A stretch of DNA of 64,000 nucleotides, taken from the NCBI RefSeq assembly GCF_051014685.1, contig NW_027478534.1, forward strand, positions 1,030,250 to 1,094,249, read 5' to 3'. Below are positions 1-10,485 of this stretch, piece after piece. The notes beneath the pieces were generated by a model. That model made no database searches. It saw nothing but the letters and a program-made list of their open reading frames with translations, and had not been told where the DNA came from. This DNA is from Ptiloglossa arizonensis. Its lineage: Eukaryota; Arthropoda; Insecta; Hymenoptera; Colletidae. Positions within the stretch are counted from its first letter, which is position 1. The number at the start of each line of letters is the position of its first letter. Position numbers and translations under genes: made by a program.

Positions 1-175
1 CAACAGAAATTTTGCGGATTGGTCAATCCGTTCGCGAGATATGGCAGTTTGGAGGTAAGAAACGCTTGAGAAACTCAAAATTTTCGCAGTTCTGATGCTC
101 GAAACGAATAACTAGAACGGCCTAGGGGAAAACTACACCTACCGTTATAATCGGGCGAGATTCTACTTTCAGATG
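1..175 (+). repeat. Reference monomer (phase definition)
   Basis: First complete monomer, used here to number positions. Positions 1-17 are the conserved CAACAGAAATTTTGCGG. Positions 15-30 form the main dyad. Positions 32-37 are TCGCGA. The donor-like GAG/GTAAGA joins at 54/55. Positions 66-78 are the small dyad TTGAGAAACTCAA, and 77-84 the AAAATTTT tract. CCTAGG lies at 121-126, the CENP-B-box-like segment at 140-156 (this copy has TTATAA where most have TTGTAA), and TTTCTACTTTCAG ends at 172. It counts 34 C, 43 G and 12 CpG if the common G is used at the TTGTAA position. Confidence 0.95.
66..84 (+). other. Small dyad TTGAG-AAA-CTCAA with AAAATTTT tract
   Basis: Positions 66-78 form a five base pair inverted repeat around AAA, overlapping the palindromic AAAATTTT at 77-84. 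AnTn tracts of this kind are known to curve DNA. The GAAACTC arm is altered in several classes: GAAACTAAAA in B, GAAACACAAA in E3, GAACACTC in S-type monomers. It is therefore less protected than the main dyad. Confidence 0.65.
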
Positions 176-229
176 CAACAGAAATTTTGCGGATTGGTCA
201 ATCCGTTTGCGAGATGTGGCAGTTTGGAG
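173..229 (+). other. Splice-like 57-base open segment (representative)
   Basis: TTTCTACTTTCAG ends at 172 and looks like a 3' splice acceptor. GAG/GTAAGA at 229/230 looks like a 5' donor. The 57 bases between begin with ATG and read 19 codons without a stop (MQQKFCG...SLE), a multiple of three, with a 118-base intron-like remainder. Class C, GGAAATAAG and GGAGATAAG monomers lack the donor GT. Use as a real exon is not supported beyond this pattern. Confidence 0.25.
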
Positions 230-314
230 GTAAGAAACGCTTGAGAAACTCAAAATTTTCGCAGTTCTGATGCCCTAAACGAATAACTAGAACGGCCTAG
301 GGGAAAACTACACC

Positions 315-331
315 TACCGTTGTAATCGGGC
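315..331 (+). promoter_or_regulatory. CENP-B-box-like 17-mer (representative)
   Basis: TACCGTTGTAATCGGGC compared with the mammalian box YTTCGTTGGAARCGGGA agrees at 12 of 17 positions, and at 7 of the 9 core positions of NTTCGNNNNANNCGGGN (the two T bases are missing). It lies at monomer positions 140-156 in almost every copy. Class C monomers lose one more core base (CGGA). The host protein is unknown, and a match of this level can occur by chance in a 175 bp monomer, so this is a candidate only. Confidence 0.4.
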
Positions 332-334
332 GAG

Positions 335-367
335 TTTCTACTTTCAGATGCAACAGAAATTTTGCGG
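335..367 (+). other. Most conserved 33 bp of the monomer (representative)
   Basis: Monomer positions 160-175 plus 1-17 (TTTCTACTTTCAG, ATG, CAACAGAAATTTTGCGG) hardly change along the window. The main accepted variants are AGAAGCAAC or AGAAACAAC in E1-type monomers, TTGGGG instead of TTGCGG in some left-flank and E-type monomers, and GAAAATTTGCGG in F2. Positions 18-24, 38-56, 88-118, 129-141 and 155-159 vary much more. Confidence 0.6.
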
Positions 368-2972
368 AATGATCAATCCGTTCGCGAGATATGGCAATTT
401 GGAGATAAGAAACGCTTGAGAAACTCAAAATTTTCGCAGTTCTGATGCTCGAAACGAGTAACTAGAACGGCCTAGGGGAGAAGTACGCATACCGTTGTAA
501 TCGGGCGAGTTTCTACTTTCAGATGCAACAGAAATTTTGGGGATTGATCAATCCGTTCGCGAGATATGGCCGTTTGGATGTAAGAAACGCTTGAGAAAAT
601 CAAAATTTTCGCAGTTCTGATGCTCGAAACGAATGACTAGAACGGCCTAGGGGAGAAGTACGCACACCGTTGTAATCGGGCCAGTTTCTACCTTCAGATG
701 CAGCAGAAATTTTGCGGATTGGTCAATCCGTTCGCGAGATATGGCCGTTTGGATGTAAGAAACGCTTGAGAAAATCAAAATTTTCGCATTTATGATGCTC
801 GAAATGAATAACTGGAACGGCCTAGGGGAAAACTACACATACCGCTGTAATCGGGCGTGTTTCTACTTTCAGATGCAACAGAAATTTTGCGGATTGGTCA
901 ATCCGTTCGCGAGATATGGCAGTATGGATGTAAGAAACGCTTGAGAAACTCAAAATTTTCGCAGTCTGATGCTCGAAACGAATAACTAGAACGGCCTAGG
1001 GGAAAACTACACGTACTGTTGTAATCGGGCGAGTTTCTACTTTCAGATGCAACAGAAATTTTGCGGATTGGTCAATCCGTTCGCGAGATATGGCAGTTTG
1101 GAGGTAAGAAACGCTTGAGAAACTAAACATTTTCGCAGTTCTGATGCTCGGAACGAGTAACTAGAACGGCCTAGGGGAAAACTACACCTACCGTTGTAAT
1201 CGGGCGAGTTTCTACTTTCAGATGCAACAGAAATTTTGCGGAATGGTCAATCCGTTCGCGAGATATGGCTATTTGGAGATAAGAAACGCTTGAGAAGCTC
1301 AAAATTTTCGCAGTTCTGATGCTCGAAACGAGTAACTAGAACGGCCTAGGGGAGAAGTACGCATACCGTTGTAATCGGACGAGTTTCTACTTTCAGATGC
1401 AACAGAAATTTTGCGGATTAGTCAATCCGTTCGCGATATATGGCAGTTTGGAGGTAAGAAACGCTTGAGAAACTCAAAATTTTCGCAGTTCTGATGCTCG
1501 AAACGAATGACTAGAACGGCCTAGGGGAGAAGTACGCACACCGTTGTAATCGGGCCAGTTTGTACCTTCAGATGCAACAGCAATTTTGCGGATTGGTCAA
1601 TCCGTTTGCGAGATGTGGCAGTTTGGAGGTAAGAAACGCTTGAGAAACTCAAAATTTTCGCAGTTCTGATGCCCTAAACGAATAACTAGAACGGCCTAGG
1701 GGAAAACTACACCTACCGTTGTAATCGGGCGAGTTTCTACTTTCAGGTGCAACAGAAATTTTGCGGAATGGTCAATCCGTTCGCGAGATATGGCAATTTG
1801 GAGATAAGAAACGCTTGAGAAACTCAAAATTTTCGCAGTTCTGATGCTCGAAACGAGTAACTAGAACGGCGTAGGGGAGAAGTACGCATACCGTTGTAAT
1901 CGGGCGAGTTTCTACTTTCAGATGCAACAGAAATTTTGCGGATTGGTCAATCCGTTTGCGAGATGTGGCAGTTTGGAGGTAAGAAACGCTTGAGAAACTC
2001 AAAATTTTCGCCGTTCTGATGCTCGAAACGAATAACTAGAACGGCCTAGGGGAAAAGTGCGCATACCGTTGTAATCGGGCGAGTTTCTACTTTCAGATGC
2101 AACAGAAATTTTGGGGATTGATCAATCCGTTCGCGAGATATGGCTGTTTGGAGATAAGAAACGCTTGAGAAACTCAAAATTTTCGCAGTTCTGATGCTCG
2201 AAACGAGTACCTAGCACGGCCTAGGGGAAAGTACGCATACCGTTGTAATCGGGCGAGTTTCTACTTTCAGATGCAACAGAAATTTTGCGGATTGGTCGAT
2301 CCGTTCGCGAGATATGGCAGTATGGATGTAAGAAACGCTTGAGAAACTCAAAATTTACGCAATCTGATGCTCGAAACGAATAACTAGAACGGCCTAGGGG
2401 AAAACTACACCTACCGTTGTAATCGGGCGAGTTTCTACTTTCAGATGCAACAGAAATTTTGCGGATTGGTCAATCCGTTCGCGAGATATGGCAGTTTGGA
2501 GGTAAGAAACGCTTGAGAAACTCAAAATTTTCGCAGTTCTGATGCTCGAAACGAGTAACTAGAACGGCCTAGGGGAAAACTACACCCACCGTTGTAATCG
2601 GGCGAGTTTCTCCTTTCAGATGCAACAGAAATTTTGCGGATTTGTCAATCCGTTTGCGAGATGTGGCAGTTTGGAGGTAAGAAACGCTTGAGAAACTCAA
2701 TATTTTCGCAGTTCTGATGCCCTAAACGAATAACTAGAACGGCCTAGGGGAAAACTACACCTACCGTTGTAATCGGGCGAGTTTCTACTTTCAGATGCAA
2801 CAGAAATTTTGCGGATTGATCAATACGTTCGCGAGATATGGCAGTTTGGAGATAAGAAACGCTTGAGAAACTCAAAATTTTCGCAGTTCTGATGCCCTAA
2901 ACGAATAACTAGAACGGCCTAGGGGAAAACTACACCTACCGTTGTAATCGGGCGAGTTTCTACTTTCAGATG

Positions 2973-5900
2973 CAACAGAAATTTTGGGGACTGATCATTC
3001 CGTTCGCGAGATATGGCTGTTTGGAGATAAGAAACGCTTGAGGAACTCAAAATTTTCGCAGTTCTGATGCTCGAAACGAGTACCTAGTACGGCCTAGGGG
3101 AAAGTACGCATACCGTTGTAATCGGGCGAGTTTCTACTTTCAGATGCAACAGAAATTTTGCGGAATGGTCAATCCGTTCGCGAGATATGGCAGTTTGGAA
3201 ATAAGAAACGCTTGAGAAACTCAAAATTTTCGCAGTTCTGATGCACGAAACGAATAACTAGAACAACCTAGGGGAAAAGTGCGCATACCATTGTAATCGG
3301 GCGAGTTACTACTTTCAGATGCAACAGAAATTTTGCGGATTGATCAATCCGTTCGCGAGATATGGCAGTTTGCAGATAAGAAACGCTTGAGAAACTCAAA
3401 ATTTTCGCAGTTCTGATGCTCGAAACGAGTAACTAGAACGGCCTAGGGGAAAACTACACGTACCGTTGTAATCGGGCGAGTTTCTACTTTCAGATGCAAC
3501 AGAAATTTTGCGGATTGGTCAATCCGTTCGCGAGATATGGCAGTTTGGAGGTAAGAAACGCTTGAGAAACTCAAAATTTTCGCAGTTCTGATGCTGGAAA
3601 CGAGTAACAAGAGCGGCCTAGGGGAAAAGTACGCATACCGTTGTAATTGGGCGAGTTTCTACTTTCAGATGCAACAGAAATTTTGCGGATTGGTCCATCC
3701 GTTCGCGAGATATGGCTGTTTGGAGGTAAGAAACGCTTGAGAAACTCAAAATTTTCGCAGTTCTGATGCTCGAAACGAATAACTGGAACGGCCTAGGGGA
3801 AAACTACGCATACCATTGTAATCGGGCGAGTTTCTACTTTCAGATGCAACAGAAATTTTGCGGATTGATCAATACGTTCGCGAGATATGGCAGTTTGGAG
3901 ATAAGAAACGCATGAGAAACTCAAAATTTTCGCAGTTCTGATGCCCTAAACGAATAACTAGAACGGCCTAGGGGAAAACTACACCTACCGTTGTAATCGG
4001 GCGAGTTTCTACTTTCAGATGCAACAGAAATTTTGCGGATTGGTCAATCCGTTCGCGAGATATGGCAGTTTGGAGGTAAGAAACGCTTGAGAAACTCAAA
4101 ATTTTCGCAGTTCTGATGCACGAAACGAATAACTAGAACAGCCTAGGAGAAAAGTGCGCATACCATTGTAATCGGGCGAGTTTCTACTTTCAGATGCAAC
4201 AGAAATTTTGCGCATTGGTCAATCCGTTTGCGAGATGTGGCAGTTTGGAGGTAAGAAACGCTTGAGGAACTCAAAATTTTCGCCGTTCTGATGCTCGAAA
4301 CGAATAACTAGAACGGCCTAGGGGAAAAGTGCGCATACCGTTGTAATCGGGCGAGTTTCTACTTTCAGATGCAACAGAAATTTTGGGGATTGATCATTCC
4401 GTTCGCGAGATATGGCTGTTTGGAGATAAGAAACGCTTGAGGAACTCAAAATTTTCGCAGTTCTGATGCTCGAAACGAGTACCTAGTACGGCCTAGGGGA
4501 AAGTACGCATACCGTTGTAATCGGGCGAGTTTCTACTTTCAGATGCAACAGAAATTTTGCGGATTGGTCAATCCGTTCGCGAGATATGGCAGTTTGGAAA
4601 TAAGAAACGCTTGAGAAACTCAATATTTTCGCAGTTCTGATGCACGAAACGAATAACTAGAACAGCCTAGGGGAAAAGTGCGCATACCATTGTAATCGGG
4701 CGAGTTTCTACTTTCAGATGCAACAGAAATTTTGCGGATTGATCAATCCGTTCGCGAGATATGGCAGTTTGGAGGTAAGAAACGCTTGAGAAACTCAAAA
4801 TTTTCGCAGTTCTGATGCTGGAAACGAGTAACAAGAGCGGCCTAGGGGAAAAGTACGCATACCGTTGTAAGTGGGCGAGTTTCTACTTTCAGATGCAACA
4901 GAAATTTTGCGGATTGGTCCATCCGTTCGCGAGATATGGCTGTTTGGAGGTAAGAAACGCTTGAGAAACTCAAAATTTTCGCAGTTCTGATGCTCGAAAC
5001 GAATAACTGGAACGGCCTAGGGGAAAACTACGCATACCATTGTAATCGGGCGAGTTTCTACTTTCAGATGCAACAGAAATTTTGCGGATTGATCAATACG
5101 TTCGCGAGATATGGCAGTTTGGAGATAAGAAACGCTTGAGAAACTCAAAATTTTCGCAGTTCTGATGCCCTAAACGAATAACTAGAACGGCCTAGGGGAA
5201 AACTACACCTACCGTTGTAATCGGGCGAGTTTCTACTTTCAGATGCAACAGAAATTTTGCGGATTGGTCAATCCGTTCGCGAGATATGGCAGTTTGGAGG
5301 AAAGAAACGCTTGAGAAACTCAAAATTTTCGCAGTTCTGATGCACGAAACGAATAACTAGAACAGCCTAGGGGAAAAGTGCGCATACCATTGTAATCGGG
5401 CGAGTTTCTACTTTCAGATGCAACAGAAATTTTGCGCATTGGTCAATCCGTTTGCGAGATGTGGCAGTTTGGAGGTAAGAAATGCTTGAGGAACTCAAAA
5501 TTTTCGCCGTTCTGATGCTCGAAACGAATAACTAGAACGGCCTAGGGGAAAAGTGCGCATACCGTTGTAATCGGGCGAGTTTCTACTTTCAGATGCAACA
5601 GAAATTTTGGGGATTGATCATTCCGTTCGCGAGATATGGCTGTTTGGAGATAAGAAACGCTTGAGGATTTCAAAATTTTCGCAGTTCTGATGCTCGAAAC
5701 GAGTACCTAGTACGGCCTAGGGGAAAGTACGCATACCGTTGTAATCGGGCGAGTTTCTACTTTCAGATGCAACAGAAATTTTGCGGATTGGTCAATCCGT
5801 TCGCGAGATATGGCAGTTTGGAAATAAGAAACGCTTGAGAAACTCAATATTTTCGCAGTTCTGATGCACGAAACGAATAACTAGAACAGCCTAGGGGAAA

Positions 5901-6469
5901 GGTGCGCATACCATTGTAATCGGGCGAGTTTCTACTTTCAGATGCAACAGAAATTTTGCGGATTGATCAATCCGTTCGCGAGATATGGCAGTTTGCAGAT
6001 AAGAAACGCTTGAGAAACTCAAAATTTTCGCAGTTCTGATGCTCGAAACGAGTAACTAGAACGGCCTAGGGGAAAACTACGCGTACCGTTGTAATCGGGC
6101 GAGTTTCTACTTTCAGATGCAACAGAAATTTTGCGGATTGGTCAATCCGTTCGCGAGATATGGCAGTTTGGAGGTAAGAAACGCTTGAGAAACTCAAAAT
6201 TTTCGCAGTTCAGATGCTGGAAACGAGTAACAAGAGCGGCCTAGGGGAAAAGTACGCATACCGTTGTAATTGGGCGAGTTTCTACTTTCAGATGCAACAG
6301 AAATTTTGCGGATTGGACCATCCGTTCGCGAGATATGGCTGTTTGGAGGTAAGAAACGCTTGAGAAACTCAAAATTTTCGCAGTTCTGATGCTCGAAACG
6401 AATAACTGGAACGGCCTAGGGGAAAACTACGCATACCATTGTAATCGGGCGAGTTTCTACTTTCAGATG
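2973..6469 (+). repeat. 7-8-monomer higher-order repeat, three copies
   Basis: Copies start at 2,973, 4,372 and 5,596, each marked by a monomer with TTGGGGA...GATCATTCCG. A second marker, GGTCCATCCG or GGACCATCCG, sits near 3,685, 4,909 and 6,308. Spacings of 1,399 and 1,224 bp equal eight and seven monomers minus one base. The middle copy lacks the monomer carrying GCAGATAAG, which copies one and three have near 3,322 and 5,946. The third copy stops after about five monomers. Most units carry GGGGAAAGTACGC, a one-base deletion relative to GGGGAAAAGTACGC, so the deletion was amplified with the unit. Confidence 0.85.
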
Positions 6470-8391
6470 CAACAGAAATTTTGCGGATTGGTCAATCCGT
6501 TCGCGAGATATGGCAGTTTGGAAGTAAGAAACGCTTGAGAAACTCAAAATTTTCGCAGTTCTGATGCTCGAAACGAGTAACTAGAGCGGCCTAGGGGAAA
6601 ACTACGCATACCGTTGTAATTGGGCGAGTTTCTACTTTCAGATGCAACAGAAATTTTGGGGATTGGTCAATCCGTTCGCGAGATATGGCAGTTTGGAGGT
6701 AAGAAACGCTTGAGAAACTCAAAATTTTCGCCGTTCTGATGCTCGAAACGAATAACTAGAACGGCCTAAGGGAAAAGTGCGCATACCGTTGTAATCGGGC
6801 GAGTTTCTACTTTCAGATGCAACAGAAATTTTGGGGATTGATCAATCCGTTCGCGAGATATGGCTGTTTGGAGATAAGAAACGCTTGAGAAACTCAAAAT
6901 TTTCGCAGTTCTGATGCTCGAAACGAGTACCTAGTACGGCCTAGGGGAAAGTACGCATACCGTTGTAATCGGGCGAGTTTCTACTTTCAGATGCAACAGA
7001 AATTTTGCGGATTGGTCAATCCGTTCGCGAGATATGGCAGTATGGATGTAAGAAACGCTTGAGAAACTCAAAATTTTCGCAGTCTGATGCTCGAAACGAA
7101 TAACTAGAACGGCCTAGGGGAAAACTACACGTACCGTTGTAATCGGGCGAGTTTCTACTTTCAGATGCAACAGAAATTTTGCGGATTGGTCAATCCGTTC
7201 GCGAGATATGGCAGTTTGGAGGTAAGAAACGCTTGAGAAACTCAAAATTTTCGCAGTTCTGATGCTCGAAACGAGTAACTAGAACGGCCTAGGGGAAAAC
7301 TTCACATACCGTTGTAATCGGGCGAGTTTCTACTTTCAGATGCAACAGAAATTTTGCGGATTGATCAATACGTTCGCGAGATATGGCAGTTTGGAGGTAA
7401 GAAACGCTTGAGAAACTCAAAATTTTCGCAGTTCTGATGCCCTAAACGAATAACTAGAACGGCCTAGGGGAAAACTACAACTACCGTTGTAATCGGGCGA
7501 GTTTCTACTTTCAGATGCAACAGAAATTTTGCGGATTGGTCAATCCGTTCGCGAGATATGGCAGTTTGGAGGTAAGAAACGCTTGAGAAACTCAAAATTT
7601 TCGCCGTTCTGATGCTCGAAACGAATAACTAGAACGGCCTAGGGGAAAACTACACATACCGTTGTAATCGGGCGAGTTTCTACTTTCAGATGCAACAGAA
7701 ATTTTGCGGATTGGTCAGTCCGTTCGCGAGATATGGCAGTTTGGAAATAAGAAACGCTTGAGAAACTCAAAATTTTCGCAGTTCTGATGCTCGAAACGAA
7801 TAACTAGAACAGCCAAGGGGAAAAGTGCGCATGCCATTGTAATCGGGCGAGTTTCTACTTTCAGATGCAACAGAAATTTTGCGGATTGATCAATCCGTTC
7901 GCGAGATATGGCAGTTTGCAGATAAGAAACGCTTGAGAAACTCAAAATTTTCGCAGTTCTGTGCTCGAAACGAATGACTAGAACGGCCTAGGGGAGAAGT
8001 ACGCACACCGTTGTAATCGGGCCAGTTTCTACTTTCAGATGCAACTGAAATTTTGCGGATTGGTCAATCCGTTCGCGAGATATGGCCGTTTGGATGTAAG
8101 ATACGCTTGAGAAACTCAAAATTTTCGCAGTTGTGGTGCTCGAAACGAGTAACTAGAGCGGCCTAGGGGAAAACTACGCATACCGTTGTAATTGGGCGAG
8201 TTTCTACTTTCAGATGCAACAGAAATTTTGGGGATTGGTCAATCCGTTCGCGAGATATGGCAGTTTGGAGGTAAGAAACGCTTGAGAAACTCAAAATTTT
8301 CGCCGTTCTGATGCTCGAAACGAATAACTAGAACGGCCTAAGGGAAAAGTGCGCATACCGTTGTAATCGGGCGAGTTTCTACTTTCAGATG
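6470..8391 (+). repeat. Left flank block III, first part: 9-monomer-spaced repeats
   Basis: Mixed monomers. A run marked by GGGGATTGGTCAATCCG, then GGCCTAAGGGAAAAG, then GCTGTTTGGAG with GTACCTAGTACGG, starts near 6,645 and recurs about 1,572 bp later (nine monomers minus three bases). The monomers around 7,340-8,140 (markers GGTCAGTCCG, GAACAGCCAAGGGG, TTCTGTGCTCG) are an earlier relative of the 10.5-13.3 kb HOR. Confidence 0.75.
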
Positions 8392-10485
8392 CAACAGAAA
8401 TTTTGGGGATTGATCAATCCGTTCGCGAGATATGGCTGTTTGGAGATAAGAAACGCTTGAGAAACTCAAAATTTTCGCAGTTCTGATGCTCGAAACGAGT
8501 ACCTAGTACGGCCTAGGGGAAAGTACGCATACCGTTGTAATCGGGCGAGTTTCTACTTTCAGATGCAACAGAAATTTTGGGGATTGATCAATCCGTTCGC
8601 GAGATATGGCTGTTTGGAGATAAGAAACGCTTGAGAAACTCAAAATTTTCGCAGTTCTGATGCTCGAAACGAGTACCTAGTACGGCCTAGGGGAAAGTAC
8701 GCATACCGTTGTAATCGGGCGAGTTTCTACTTTCAGATGCAACAGAAATTTTGCGGATTGGTCAATCCGTTCGCGAGATATGGCAGTATGGATGTAAGAA
8801 ACGCTTGAGAAACTCAAAATTTTCGCAGTCTGATGCTCGAAACGAATAACTAGAACGGCCTAGGGGAAAACTACACGTACCGTTGTAATCGGGCGAGTTT
8901 CTACTTTCAGATGCAACAGAAATTTTGCGGATTGGTCAATCCGTTCGCGAGATATGGCAGTTTGGAGGTAAGAAACGCTTGAGAAACTCAAAATTTTCGC
9001 AGTTCTGATGCTGGAAACGAGTAACAAGAGCGGCCTAGGGGAAAAGTACGCATACCGTTGTAATTGGGCGAGTTTCTACTTTCAGATGCAACAGAAATTT
9101 TGCGGATTGGTCCATCCGTTCGCGAGATATGGCTGTTTGGAGGTAAGAAACGCTTGAGAAACTCAAAATTTTCGCAGTTCTGATGCTCGAAACGAATAAC
9201 TGGAACGGCCTAGGGGAAAACTACGCATACCATTGTAATCGGGCGAGTTTCTACTTTCAGATGCAACAGAAATTTTGCGGATTGATCAATACGTTCGCGA
9301 GATATGGCAGTTTGGAGATAAGAAACGCTTGAGAAACTCAAAATTTTCGCAGTTCTGATGCCCTAAACGAATAACTAGAACGGCCTAGGGGAAAACTACA
9401 CCTACCGTTGTAATCGGGCGAGTTTCTACTTTCAGATGCAACAGAAATTTTGCGGATTGGTCAATCCGTTCGCGAGATATGGCAGTTTGGAGGTAAGAAA
9501 CGCTTGAGAAACTCAAAATTTTCGCAGTTCTGATGCACGAAACGAATAACTAGAACAGCCTAGGAGAAAAGTGCGCATACCATTGTAATCGGGCGAGTTT
9601 CTACTTTCAGATGCAACAGAAATTTTGCGCATTGGTCAATCCGTTTGCGAGATGTGGCAGTTTGGAGGTAAGAAACGCTTGAGGAACTCAAAATTTTCGC
9701 CGTTCTGATGCTCGAAACGAATAACTAGAACGGCCTAGGGGAAAAGTGCGCATACCGTTGTAATCGGGCGAGTTTCTACTTTCAGATGCAACAGAAATTT
9801 TGGGGATTGATCAATCCGTTCGCGAGATATGGCTGTTTGGAGATAAGAAACGCTTGAGAAACTCAAAATTTTCGCAGTTCTGATGCTCGAAACGAGTACC
9901 TAGTACGGCCTAGGGGAAAGTACGCATACCGTTGTAATCGGGCGAGTTTCTACTTTCAGATGCAACAGAAATTTTGGGGATTGATCAATCCGTTCGCGAG
10001 ATATGGCTGTTTGGAGATAAGAAACGCTTGAGAAACTCAAAATTTTCGCAGTTCTGATGCTCGAAACGAGTACCTAGTACGGCCTAGGGGAAAGTACGCA
10101 TACCGTTGTAATCGGGCGAGTTTCTACTTTCAGATGCAACAGAAATTTTGCGGATTGGTCAATCCGTTCGCGAGATATGGCAGTATGGATGTAAGAAACG
10201 CTTGAGAAACTCAAAATTTTCGCAGTCTGATGCTCGAAACGAATAACTAGAACGGCCTAGGGGAAAACTACACGTACCGTTGTAATCGGGCGAGTTTCTA
10301 CTTTCAGATGCAACAGAAATTTTGCGGATTGGTCAATCCGTTCGCGAGATATGGCAGTTTGGAGGTAAGAAACGCTTGAGAAACTCAAAATTTTCGCAGT
10401 TCTGATGCTCGAAACGAGTAACTAGAACGGCCTAGGGGAAAACTACACATACCGTTGTAATCGGGCGAGTTTCTACTTTCAGATG
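8392..10485 (+). repeat. 8-monomer repeat with doubled monomer, 1.5 copies
   Basis: The unit 8,392-9,788 begins with two nearly identical adjacent monomers (GGGGATTGATC, GCTGTTTGGAGATAAG, GTACCTAGTACGG). The same doubled start recurs at 9,789, 1,397 bp later. The second copy then departs near 10,400 (GCTCGAAACGAGTAACTAG instead of GCTGGAAACGAGTAACAAG). Within the first copy, about 9,015-9,770 matches the 3.6-4.35 kb portion of the 2,973-6,469 HOR, including the uncommon GCCTAGGAGAAAAG, so this unit is itself a mosaic. Confidence 0.8.

Larger units (their letters stand above)
1..2972 (+). repeat. Left flank block I: mixed diverged monomers
   Basis: Seventeen monomers of several types with no clean higher-order period. 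A recurring pair is a B-like monomer (TTTGCGAGATGTGG, GATGCCCTAAACG) followed by a C-like monomer (CAATTTGGAGATAAG, GAGAAGTACGCATACC), at 176-525 and again from about 1,575, eight monomers apart. The stretch from about 619 to 925 carries rare variants (GGGCCAG, GGATGTAAG, GCATTTATGATG, ACCGCTG) that return almost unchanged near 50.1-50.4 kb. Private substitutions are more frequent than in the centre of the window, so this looks like an older part of the array. Confidence 0.85.

Noticed and set aside
1..175. Monomer arising from two related half-units (AAATTTTGCGG at 7-17 and AAATTTTCGCAG at 78-89)
   Set aside because: Similarity is limited to about ten bases around the A/T tract and does not continue over the rest of the monomer.
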